From NCBI GenBank assembly GCA_902785945.1, contig CADAAR010000021.1, positions 1-64,000 on the forward strand: a stretch of DNA of 64,000 bases, in the 5' to 3' direction. How positions within the stretch are numbered: the stretch's first letter is position 1; every line of letters starts with the position of its first letter. Of the stretch, positions 8,337-16,483 are shown piece by piece. The notes beneath the pieces were generated by a model that did no database searches, was not told the DNA's origin, and saw only the letters and a list, made by a program, of their open reading frames with translations. The position numbers and the translations under genes were made by a program. The DNA comes from an uncultured Prevotellaceae bacterium. Lineage in GTDB: Bacteria; Bacteroidota; Bacteroidia; Bacteroidales; Bacteroidaceae.

Positions 8337-9158
8337 TCAGCATGGACGCTTCTTGGGCAGGTTGAAAGCGTCCTGCACTTCCTTCATCTGTTCAAAGGTC
8401 ATACCGTCAGGCTCAGAGCCCATAGAGCGAGCACACATATAGATGTTGGCTGCCTTGCAGAGCACATCGGTCTGGTCGAAAGCATCCATGATGTCTGTAC
8501 CTACAGATACCGTTCCGTGTTTCTCCCACAGCACTACATCGTGGGTCTTGATCTGTTCGAGGGTAGCCTCTGCCAACTCTACTGAAGAGGGCATGGCATA
8601 AGGTACGATACCGATGCCCAGAGGTGCAAAGGCGAGGGTCTCTGGAATCATCGACCATAGCACACGCGTCATCTCATCCCCTTTCAGGAAACGCTGGATA
8701 TGGCTCATGGCCACGAGTTCGATGGGGTGGGTATGGAGCGTGGCCTTATAGCACGACCCCGTTTCTAACAGATAGTTCTGCAGAGCCAGGTGTGTGGGCA
8801 ACTCTGAGGTGGGCACTACGGGTTCATCAGCGATGACCTCGTAGGAGGCGCAGTCGTCGCATATACGGATGATACTTCCGTTCTGCATGGGGAACTTGGC
8901 CAGGTCGCGCATACGCTTGCCCGTTCCTTTACAATAGAAATACTTGCCTTTCAGCTGGGGCAGAACCATACCAATCTGTTTCACCTCTGAGATGGCCTTC
9001 AGTGCTTTGCATTCATCGTCCATATACTCAGTAACGTTGACGGTGATGTTTCCTCCGTTACGCTCTGCCCATCCTTTCTGCCAGAGGTAACCAGTGGCCT
9101 CGGCAATCTGATCAATAACCGCTTTCAATTCTTCGCGGCCTTCTAATATTGATTTCAT
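8337..9158 (-). CDS. rhaD: L-rhamnulose-1-phosphate aldolase
   Basis: The 273-residue class II aldolase cleaves L-rhamnulose-1-phosphate to dihydroxyacetone phosphate and L-lactaldehyde in the cytoplasm. It has the family N-terminus with WAERNGGNI, zinc-binding HTHP in the central region, and the downstream WEKHGTVSVG segment that carries another metal His. The length equals the E. coli family norm (about 274). It is the last gene of the rhamnose operon, 38 bp after the transporter. No lactaldehyde reductase or dehydrogenase gene is next to it. Confidence 0.93.
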   Translation of the reverse strand: MKSILEGREELKAVIDQIAEATGYLWQKGWAERNGGNITVNVTEYMDDECKALKAISEVKQIGMVLPQLKGKYFYCKGTGKRMRDLAKFPMQNGSIIRICDDCASYEVIADEPVVPTSELPTHLALQNYLLETGSCYKATLHTHPIELVAMSHIQRFLKGDEMTRVLWSMIPETLAFAPLGIGIVPYAMPSSVELAEATLEQIKTHDVVLWEKHGTVSVGTDIMDAFDQTDVLCKAANIYMCARSMGSEPDGMTFEQMKEVQDAFNLPKKRPC

Positions 9159-9196
9159 ATTCGTTATGTCGTTATTACGTTATTGCAAACCGATGT

Positions 9197-10531
9197 TTAG
9201 ATGTTGTCACCGTAACGCTCCTTGGTGATTTGATCTAGTGATTTTCCACGTGTATTGGGCATGCCGATAAGTCCGACTACAAGTGCAATCAGCAGGAGTA
9301 CAATCATACAATAGGCTGCCACCGTGAATCCCTCACCATTATCGCCATAGATAAAGGTAAAGATCAGTCCCCATACGGCAGACAAGCCTCGAACGATGAA
9401 AAACATCAGACCCTGGGCACCTGCTCTGAACTTGGCAGGGAACAACTCAGAACCCCAAAGGGCATAGAACACTTGAACGCTGCTACCGTTGTTGATACCC
9501 CAGAGAATGGTGAACAGCCAGATGCCGCCGATGGTAGAAACGCCTCCACCAATGATAAGAATCCATGCTGTAAGGGCTGCTGCAAGACCAAAGACATAGA
9601 AGAAACGGTGAGCCACCTTGTCGACAAAGAACGAGATAATAAAGGTGGTCACGACGACAAACACCCAACTCACGCAACTCAGCATGTTGGCCGTTTCGTT
9701 GCTCAAACCTCCAGCTGTCTCATAGATATGAGGCATGAAGAAACCCATAACGGAGGCGACGAGATTCCACGTCAGGTAGATGGTGGCGAGGAAGGCGACG
9801 GTCTTGACGGCAATCTTATTGGTAAACAGCAACTTGATATTGTCGACGATACCATTATGCTCTGCCTCTTGCTGCTGGGCAGTAAACTCAGCACTCTCAT
9901 CGAGTTGGCGTTGCAGCGTCCATGCTACAAGAGCCACTACAAAGAGGGTGAAGAACACCACGCGAGAGGAGAAAACCTCGATGGCAGCTTGTGCCGCATC
10001 AGTACCAATGACGGCATGAGCCAGTGACTCGACAGGGGCATAAAGCAGTCCGCCTGGAGCGAGAAGCATACCAAAGAAAAGGATGAACATCGGACCTAAT
10101 CCCCACGACATCTGGGAAATACAGATATTGCGACCGCGGTTATTAACCTCACTCGACTCGCTGATGTATGTCCACGAGGCAGGTACGCCAATACCAACGG
10201 AGATGCCAGTCACAAGGAATCCACAGAGCAGCATCGGGTAGCTGAAAGACAGCATGACAATCAGTACGCCGAGCATGTAGACCAGCAGATTGTAGGTGAA
10301 GATGAACTTACGTCCGAACCTATCAGCGAGGAAACCGCCGATGATAGCACCGATAGCGGCACCTAAGGCATTGGCACTGAGGGCATTGAGCCATCCAAGA
10401 TGCATCTCTGATAGTCCGAGATAGTTCTGCCACAGTGTGATACCGCTGGAACCTGCCACAATGGCGCCGGCATCAAGATAGTTATTGAGAGACACGGCGA
10501 GAGTGCTCTTCAAGGAACTGTTTTTTGACAT
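9197..10531 (-). CDS. MFS sugar transporter of rhamnose operon
   Basis: The 444-residue inner-membrane protein has about twelve hydrophobic segments and the major-facilitator motif A, ADRFGRK, after the second helix. A long cytoplasmic loop with LQRQLDESAEF lies between the two halves. The sugar-porter C-terminal motif (GMPNTRGKSLDQI) is present near the end. Its position between rhaA and rhaD makes L-rhamnose the likely substrate, carried by proton symport. This is inferred from context, since it is not of the RhaT family of E. coli. A short repeat containing ATTACGTTATTACG separates it from rhaA. Confidence 0.85.
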   Translation of the reverse strand: MSKNSSLKSTLAVSLNNYLDAGAIVAGSSGITLWQNYLGLSEMHLGWLNALSANALGAAIGAIIGGFLADRFGRKFIFTYNLLVYMLGVLIVMLSFSYPMLLCGFLVTGISVGIGVPASWTYISESSEVNNRGRNICISQMSWGLGPMFILFFGMLLAPGGLLYAPVESLAHAVIGTDAAQAAIEVFSSRVVFFTLFVVALVAWTLQRQLDESAEFTAQQQEAEHNGIVDNIKLLFTNKIAVKTVAFLATIYLTWNLVASVMGFFMPHIYETAGGLSNETANMLSCVSWVFVVVTTFIISFFVDKVAHRFFYVFGLAAALTAWILIIGGGVSTIGGIWLFTILWGINNGSSVQVFYALWGSELFPAKFRAGAQGLMFFIVRGLSAVWGLIFTFIYGDNGEGFTVAAYCMIVLLLIALVVGLIGMPNTRGKSLDQITKERYGDNI

Positions 10532-10561
10532 TTTCTTCGATATTACGTTATTACGATGGTC

Positions 10562-11812
10562 TTATCTCTTTGAAGTGACGTCTTTTTCGTATTGTTGGAT
10601 GGCAGCGATGTACTCTTCGCCCACAGGAACGTTGTTCTTCAGGTTGAAATAGTCGAACACAGCACCAAAGGGCAGACTCTTGGCCTCTTCCATCAGGGCG
10701 AGACGCTCGAAGTCCTGACCATTGTCCTCATACTCACGCAGTTTCTGCTTCGGTTCGAGCAGAGCCTGGAGAATGCACTTCTGGGTGGCACGGGTACCAA
10801 TGATGTAGGCACCGATACGGTTGATAGATGCATCGAAATAGTCGAGACCAACATGGGCACGATCCAAAGCATCGCTACGGACGAGTTCCTTGAAAAGGTC
10901 CAGTGTCTGGTCGTTCATGATGGTTACGTGGTCTGAGTCCCAACGAACGGGGCGAGACACATGTAGCATCAGCTCTGGTACATACATGAGCAGTGTGGAA
11001 ACGAAGTCTGATACATTCTCCGTGGGCTCGTAGTGACCAGTATCAAGGGTAAACATCTGCTTGCGGGTAGCGCAGTAGGCGGTATAGAAATCGTGTGAGC
11101 CAACGGTATAGCTCTCCAGTCCGATACCAAACAACTTGGCTTCGAAACAGTTCTTTACACCATCGAGCTTCTCTTCCATAATCTCGTCGAGTGAGGCAGC
11201 GAGGATCTCACGATATTTTTTGCGCTGTACAGGCATATCCTTAGAACCATCGTGTACCCAGATGTTCATGATACAATGGTCGTTCTGGGCCTTACCCATC
11301 GCATCGGCAATACGACGACAACGCTTGGTGTGCTCAATCCAGAAATCACGGATGCCTTTGTCTGGATTCGACAGGGTCAGGTTACCACTCTTCGGATGAG
11401 AGAAGCTGGTGGAATTGAAGTCAAGCTTCATATTATTTTCCTTAGCCCATTGAATCCAACTCTCAAAGTGTTTCACCTCTACCTGATCACGATCTACAAA
11501 CTGATTACCAAAGTCACCATAGATCTCGTGGAGGTTCAAACGGTGATTTCCTGCGATAAGGGTCTTCACAAATTCAATATCCTTGCGTACCTCATCTATA
11601 TTACGAGCGCGACCAGGATAGTTACCTGTGGTCTGAATGCCTCCTGAGAGTGCATCGTTGCGCTCAAAACCTACGACGTCGTCAGTCTGCCAACAGTGCA
11701 GTGAAATCTGCTGCTTCTGGAGCTGGTCGAGTACTGCATCGGTATCCACACCGATGGCTGCATAGCGATCCTTCGCTACGGCATAAGCTTTTTCAATTAG
11801 TTCTGTTTTCAT
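10562..11812 (-). CDS. rhaA: L-rhamnose isomerase
   Basis: The 416-residue cytoplasmic enzyme converts L-rhamnose to L-rhamnulose. Family landmarks are SLHCWQTDDVVGFE near the N-terminus, FWIEHTKRCRRIADAMG in the middle, and the metal-site region LFGIGLESYTVGSHDFY followed by TLDTGHYEPTEN. The length is close to E. coli RhaA (419). It lies 37 bp after rhaB and 30 bp before the transporter in the same operon. Confidence 0.95.
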   Translation of the reverse strand: MKTELIEKAYAVAKDRYAAIGVDTDAVLDQLQKQQISLHCWQTDDVVGFERNDALSGGIQTTGNYPGRARNIDEVRKDIEFVKTLIAGNHRLNLHEIYGDFGNQFVDRDQVEVKHFESWIQWAKENNMKLDFNSTSFSHPKSGNLTLSNPDKGIRDFWIEHTKRCRRIADAMGKAQNDHCIMNIWVHDGSKDMPVQRKKYREILAASLDEIMEEKLDGVKNCFEAKLFGIGLESYTVGSHDFYTAYCATRKQMFTLDTGHYEPTENVSDFVSTLLMYVPELMLHVSRPVRWDSDHVTIMNDQTLDLFKELVRSDALDRAHVGLDYFDASINRIGAYIIGTRATQKCILQALLEPKQKLREYEDNGQDFERLALMEEAKSLPFGAVFDYFNLKNNVPVGEEYIAAIQQYEKDVTSKR

Positions 11813-11825
11813 AATTCGTTTTTTT

Positions 11826-11868
11826 ATCTGATTATTCTGATTATTCCGATTACTCTGATATTTTCTGA
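11826..11868. repeat. Short tandem 9-mer repeat at rhaB/rhaA border
   Basis: Four degenerate copies of a 9-mer of type ATTATTCTG / ATTATTCCG / ATTACTCTG. On the minus strand this reads CAGAGTAATCGGAATAATCAG. The repeat supplies the last codons and TAA stop of rhaB. Confidence 0.6.
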
Positions 11869-13328
11869 AATTTTAGGAAGGCCTGGTCCCAGACAGACTT
11901 GTCTGCAGGTTCGTATTTTACGAGCTCTAGTGAATTGGCGATAATATGGCGCATCTCCCAGATATTATTCACCAAGTGGGCAGCCTTCGCCTGGAGCATG
12001 ATATTACCAATGGCGGTACCTTCCTGAGGACCTGCCAAAACGGTGGCTCCTGTGGCGTTAGCCGTAAACTGATTCAGATATTTGTTGAGGCTACCACCAC
12101 CAATAATATGTAGCACTTCGAGCTTGAAAGGTGCAAATTCCTGCATCCATTGGAATACTTGCTTATAGCGGAGGGCCAGCGAATCGAAGATACAACGGCA
12201 AATTTCCGCAGGTGTCTCAGGTACGGGCTGGTTTGTCTTGCGGCAATACTGTTGGATGGCCTCAATCATGGAGACAGGGTTTGCAAACTGTGCATCATCG
12301 GGGTTGATGATTGAGCGGAAAGCCTCCACCTGCATAGCTGAGCCTTGCAACTCGGGATGAGAAAGCCGACGTACTTCCTCGGGCCACTCCTTACGACAAC
12401 GTTCGTAGAGCCACATGCCACAGATGTTCTTTAGGAATCGGGTGGTTCCCTCGATGCCGCCTTCATTGGTGAAGTTGCGCTCATAACTCAGATCGTTGAT
12501 GATGGCATCTTTCGTCTCGATACCCATCAGACTCCAGGTACCGCTAGAGAGATATGCGAATTTCTCGTCCTTAGCGGGTACGGCAGCTACTGCGGAACCT
12601 GTATCGTGGCCAGCTACAGCAATCACAGGTATTGGTCCTAATCCTGTAAGTTTCTGTACCTCATCGGTGAGAACCCCAATGGGTGTGCCAGGATTAACCA
12701 TCTTGCCAAACATCGAGCGGGTTAGTCCTAAGGAGGCTAAGAGACGTTCGTCGAGTTGTTTGGTGCGAGGATCCAGCAATTGTGAGGTGGATGCAATCGT
12801 ATATTCGCATACCTCTTTTCCTGTGAGCATCCAACTCAGGGCATCAGGTACGAACAAGATTTTTTGTGCATGCTTCAAGGCAGAATTACCTTCGCAACGC
12901 ATGGCATAAAGCTGGAAGATGGAATTGAAGTTCATCAGCTGGATGCCAGTTATGTTGTAGATCTCTTTTTTTGAGATAATGTGCTTCAGGTAATCATCCA
13001 TCGCATCGAATGTAATGGGATCGCGATAGGCACGTGGATTTCTGAGAATGGCACCGTCGTCGCCAATCATCACGAAATCCACTCCCCATGTGTCGATACC
13101 TATGGAGGTGATTTCCAGACCACGCTGAGCCACTTCTTTCAGACCACGGATCATCTCAAAGTACAGTGCGTAGATGTCCCAATAGAAATGGCTGCCCTGT
13201 TCAATGAGGTTATTGGGGAAACGGGTTACTTCCTCCAGATGAAATTGTCCTTCGTCAATGCAGCCGATGATGGTTCTGCCACTCGTAGCACCCAAGTCGA
13301 CAGCGAAGAAATATTTTTTTTGATTCAT
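11850..13328 (-). CDS. rhaB: Rhamnulokinase
   Basis: The 492-residue FGGY-family kinase phosphorylates L-rhamnulose at O1 using ATP. The N-terminal phosphate motif FAVDLGATSGRTIIG, the IDTWGVDFV substrate-site segment, AVAGHDTGSAVAAVP in the middle and the adenosine-site IIGGGSLNKYLNQ near the C-terminus are all present. It is the first gene of the operon. Its final codons and stop lie in a short tandem repeat, so the last few residues (about ISE) may be recent additions. Confidence 0.95.
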   Translation of the reverse strand: MNQKKYFFAVDLGATSGRTIIGCIDEGQFHLEEVTRFPNNLIEQGSHFYWDIYALYFEMIRGLKEVAQRGLEITSIGIDTWGVDFVMIGDDGAILRNPRAYRDPITFDAMDDYLKHIISKKEIYNITGIQLMNFNSIFQLYAMRCEGNSALKHAQKILFVPDALSWMLTGKEVCEYTIASTSQLLDPRTKQLDERLLASLGLTRSMFGKMVNPGTPIGVLTDEVQKLTGLGPIPVIAVAGHDTGSAVAAVPAKDEKFAYLSSGTWSLMGIETKDAIINDLSYERNFTNEGGIEGTTRFLKNICGMWLYERCRKEWPEEVRRLSHPELQGSAMQVEAFRSIINPDDAQFANPVSMIEAIQQYCRKTNQPVPETPAEICRCIFDSLALRYKQVFQWMQEFAPFKLEVLHIIGGGSLNKYLNQFTANATGATVLAGPQEGTAIGNIMLQAKAAHLVNNIWEMRHIIANSLELVKYEPADKSVWDQAFLKFQKISE

Positions 13329-13338
13329 ATTAGTAAAG

Positions 13339-13377
13339 GCGATTGTAAGCAGTTTGTAATTCGCGATTGCAAAGGTA
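13339..13377 (-). promoter_or_regulatory. rhaB promoter region with direct repeats
   Basis: The minus strand shows a -7 box TACCTTTG (13370-13377), 41 nt before the rhaB ATG. Two copies of GCGATTGYAA (13339-13348 and 13363-13372) lie 24 bp apart in direct orientation, one overlapping the -7 box. Spaced direct repeats suit an AraC-type regulator, but no protein is assigned. Confidence 0.45.
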
Positions 13378-13440
13378 CTAAGATTCTGAGGGGTCTACCT
13401 TTGTTATTTGATTTTTAATCTCGAAATTTTGATAATGGGT

Positions 13441-13472
13441 TTTGGTGCTGTCGAATAATTGTTGTACCTTTG
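13441..13472 (+). promoter_or_regulatory. Consensus promoter for nhaD
   Basis: TTTG (13441-13444), 20 bp, TACCTTTG (13465-13472): a full consensus match 42 nt before the ATG at 13515. Another TACCTTTG without a -33 partner is at 13396-13403. Confidence 0.75.
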
Positions 13473-13514
13473 CAGCAGATTTCCAAACAATCACTTAAAA
13501 GATTAGTAAAAGCC

Positions 13515-14846
13515 ATGTCGATTTTGACTATTTTGATTGTCGCCGTTTTCTGTGTTGGCTATTTGTGTATAGCCTTGGAGAGCCTGACGAAGATTAACAA
13601 GGCAGCCATTGCCTTGCTGATGTGTGTGTTGTGCTGGACACTGCTGATGACAGGTCCTGGTATGTATTATCCTTCTGTAGCTGAGGGTGACGTGATTCAC
13701 CACATTGCCGAGGTTATTGAACATCATTTGGGGGATGCCGCTGGTACACTCTTCTTCCTGATGGGTGCTATGACCATTGTGGAGATAGTCGACTCTAATG
13801 GCGGTTTCAACTTCGTGCGTGACACGATGAAGACCCGTTCTAAGCGTAAGCTGATGTGGCGAATGGCGTTTATGACCTTCTTCCTCTCGGCTATCCTGGA
13901 TAATCTCACCACGAGTATTGTGATGATTATGGTGCTCCGCAAACTGGTGCAGAGTCGTGGCGATCGTCTGATATATGCAGCTCTTGTGGTGATCTCTGCT
14001 AATTCTGGAGGAGCCTTCTCGCCCATTGGCGACGTGACAACCATCATGCTATGGATCAAGGGTGTGATTACAACGCAGGGTGTCATCACAGAGATATTCA
14101 TTCCGTCGTTAGTGTCGATGCTGATTCCAGCCTTCATTCTGCAGTATCAGCTGAAAGGAAAGTTTGACAAGGAACAGAATCTGCCTAAGGCCGATGTAAG
14201 TCATTTTACAAAAACTCAGCGTGACATCATCTTCTGGCTGGGTGTGGGTGGTTTGTGCTTCGTGCCTATCTTCAAGACGTTGACCCATCTGCCACCATTC
14301 ATGGGCATTTTGTTAGTATTGGGCGTGTTGTGGACTGTGACGGAGATCTTCCATTATAATACTTCGGAAGATGACACGATGGCCAAGCGTGTGAGTGACC
14401 TACTCTCCAGAATAGACCTTTCCACCATTATGTTCTTCTTAGGTATTCTGATGGCTGTGGCTGTGCTGCAGGAGATAGGTGTGCTGACGGCACTCGGACA
14501 GGGTCTGAATGAGGCCTTTGCTGGTAATTATTACTTGATTAATGGTATTATCGGTGTGCTGTCGAGTATTGTTGATAATGTACCCCTTGTGGCAGGTTGT
14601 ATGGGTATGTACCCCGTTGCTGCTGAAGGAGCGATGGCCGTTGATGGTATCTTCTGGCAACTGTTGGCCTATTGTGCTGGTGTGGGTGGCTCGATGCTGA
14701 TTATCGGCTCTGCTGCTGGCGTTGTTGTCATGGGTCTGGAGAAGATTACTTTCGGCTGGTATATGAAGAAAATTACCTGGATAGCCTTTGTGGGCTATCT
14801 GGCAGGTATACTGGTATACTGGCTGGAACGTATGTTGTTTTTCTAA
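13515..14846 (+). CDS. nhaD: NhaD-family Na+/H+ antiporter
   Basis: The 443-residue inner-membrane protein has about eleven to twelve hydrophobic helices and belongs to the ion-transporter superfamily member NhaD, which exchanges Na+ (or Li+) for H+. Recognisable signatures are TMTIVEIVDSNGGF, ILDNLTTSIVMIMVLRKL, and ANSGGAFSPIGDVTTIMLW with charged and polar residues inside membrane helices. I chose the ATG at 13515; an in-frame TTG at 13470 lies inside the promoter box. The stop overlaps the stop of the convergent araC-type gene by 4 bp with no terminator between them. Confidence 0.9.
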   Translation: MSILTILIVAVFCVGYLCIALESLTKINKAAIALLMCVLCWTLLMTGPGMYYPSVAEGDVIHHIAEVIEHHLGDAAGTLFFLMGAMTIVEIVDSNGGFNFVRDTMKTRSKRKLMWRMAFMTFFLSAILDNLTTSIVMIMVLRKLVQSRGDRLIYAALVVISANSGGAFSPIGDVTTIMLWIKGVITTQGVITEIFIPSLVSMLIPAFILQYQLKGKFDKEQNLPKADVSHFTKTQRDIIFWLGVGGLCFVPIFKTLTHLPPFMGILLVLGVLWTVTEIFHYNTSEDDTMAKRVSDLLSRIDLSTIMFFLGILMAVAVLQEIGVLTALGQGLNEAFAGNYYLINGIIGVLSSIVDNVPLVAGCMGMYPVAAEGAMAVDGIFWQLLAYCAGVGGSMLIIGSAAGVVVMGLEKITFGWYMKKITWIAFVGYLAGILVYWLERMLFF

Positions 14847-15715
14847 ACCTGATTGCGGGCTTCACTTGGCTTGCAGCCCATTTTAGCTTTGAATTTTGCA
14901 GAGAAATAGTCTGGTGACTCGAAATTGAGTCGGTAGGCTATTTCTTTTATGGTGAGGTCTGTTGTTGACAAAAGTTCCTTGGCACGTAACAAACGCAAAT
15001 CCTGCTGGTAGGTGGCAGGCGACAGACCTGTATATTCCTTAAAGAGTTTCCTGAAGTTGCTGTAGCTCACACCCAGGTCTTCCGCAATCTTCTGGATGGT
15101 GAGATCACTTTCCAGTGATTCACGTATTCTGAGACGGGCACGGTTAATCATATCCACGTGCAAATGGTTCTTGTTCAGTTCGATGTTGCGTTCCAGAGAA
15201 TACATCATTCCGATCAGGTGGTTCACGATACCCGCCATCAGCTGCTGGGAATAGGCATTCTCTTTCGTCGCTTCATCCAATGCCCGTTGATAGAGCGATT
15301 CCAATACAAATGAGTAGCCGACATGATAGATGGGCTTCTCGGGCTTCAGGAACCCTGCCGTCACTCGGTCGTCCATGTTCTTTCCCTTAAACCCGATCCA
15401 ATGGCTCTTCCAGCCTGTACGGGGATTAGGATGATAGGTGTGCCATTCTCCAGGGAAGAGCAGAAACATGTCACCGGCTTTGATTGTCGTTTCCGGACAA
15501 TGGGCACTCTGGAAGACGCCTTCGCCCTCGGGGTTGTAGAGCAATTGGTATTCGTCGAGTACTCTTCCTTTCTCAATATTGAAATAATAGCCGTCAGCAT
15601 GGCCCTTTGTGGGATAATCCTCATCAGGAGATATCTCTTCATATCCTACTGTACTGACGGTAAGTCCCCATAAGGCATCTCGTTCGTTTGCTAATAGATA
15701 TCTACTTGTCTGCAT
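14843..15715 (-). CDS. AraC-family transcriptional regulator (cupin + two HTH)
   Basis: The 290-residue regulator has an N-terminal cupin-type sensing domain (about 1-165, with AGDMFLLFPGEWHTY as the beta-barrel metal/ligand-type motif) and a C-terminal AraC DNA-binding domain (about 190-288). The latter has two helix-turn-helix units, LTIQKIAEDLGVSYSNFRKLFKEYTG and LTIKEIAYRLNF-S-DYFSAKFK in outline. No receiver domain is present. It is the last gene of the kinase operon, 12 bp after the interrupted kinase. It could respond to a small ligand, probably a sugar, or act as an output of the operon. Control of the rhamnose operon is possible but not shown. Confidence 0.88.
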   Translation of the reverse strand: MQTSRYLLANERDALWGLTVSTVGYEEISPDEDYPTKGHADGYYFNIEKGRVLDEYQLLYNPEGEGVFQSAHCPETTIKAGDMFLLFPGEWHTYHPNPRTGWKSHWIGFKGKNMDDRVTAGFLKPEKPIYHVGYSFVLESLYQRALDEATKENAYSQQLMAGIVNHLIGMMYSLERNIELNKNHLHVDMINRARLRIRESLESDLTIQKIAEDLGVSYSNFRKLFKEYTGLSPATYQQDLRLLRAKELLSTTDLTIKEIAYRLNFESPDYFSAKFKAKMGCKPSEARNQV

Positions 15716-15727
15716 CTTTCCCCATTT

Positions 15728-16483
15728 TTAATCTTCAATCTTCTCACAAGGAATCCATAGCCAGAAAGTGGAACCATGTCCTTCTCCTTCTGAGGTCAGT
15801 CCTATTTCACCATTGCAACGTTCGGTAATAGCTTTGCAGATAGAGAGTCCAAGACCCGTGCCTTGCACAAAGTCGTTGAGCTTAACAAATCGTTCGAACA
15901 CCGATGCCTGTTTCTCCTTAGGAATACCCGCACCTGTGTCTTCGCAATAGAAATAAAGGCCATTTTGAGGCTGACCGTTACCAACCGTTCGTGTTTCTTG
16001 ACGATAGCCCACCTTAATATGTCCTTCGTGCGTATACTTTACGGCATTAGTGGTGAAGTTGGTCAATACCTGTTGGACACGCCCTTTGTCAAGCGTTGTA
16101 CGGAAGGTCGTATAAGGATTGTCCTTGATAAATTCGACACCAGGTTCTTGTACACGTTGAGCCAGTGTCTGACAGATATCATTGAATACCTGTGCGAAGT
16201 CGCATTCCGCAGGTTTGATGGCAAGGGCCTGACCCATGCTCGAAGCCTCAAGAATATCATTGATGAGGCGCAGCAACATATCGCAATTGTTACGAATAAT
16301 GCGGATGAACTCCATACGCTCCTCCTGTGTATCCACCACCGGAAGCAGATCGCTGAAACCTACAATGGCATTTAATGGTGTACGGATTTCATGTGTCATG
16401 TTGGCGAGGAACACACTCTTCAATCGACCAGAATCTTCAGCACGGGTTGTTTCTTCTTTTAGTTTCTGTTGGATGGAAACCAG
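15728..16483 (-). pseudogene. C-terminal His kinase fragment, separated by frameshift from 16459-18435
   Basis: This reading frame carries a complete HisKA (NMTHEIRTPLN, His codon at 16391-16393) and HATPase domain (N-box TNAVKYT, CEDTGAGIP, GTGLGLSI) but no usable ATG before the catalytic motif. The frame is open from 16483, just after an in-frame TGA at 16484-16486, and reads LVSIQQKLKEETTRAE, the linker expected between a PAS domain and HisKA. The upstream sensor part is in another frame. The paralogue in the next gene has an uninterrupted PAS-linker-HisKA order, so this is a broken gene or an assembly error, not a separate protein. Confidence 0.75.

Noticed and set aside
8296-8585. Plus-strand start codon running from the terminator into rhaD antisense
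   Set aside because: It begins inside the terminator hairpin and only mirrors rhaD.
13396-13403. Second TACCTTTG box upstream of nhaD
   Set aside because: No -33 partner at 19-21 bp; the box at 13465-13472 has one and is closer to the start.
16459-16483. Programmed -1 frameshift in the split sensor kinase
   Set aside because: The frame relation is -1, but no X-XXY-YYZ heptamer lies in the overlap, so mutation or assembly error is more likely.
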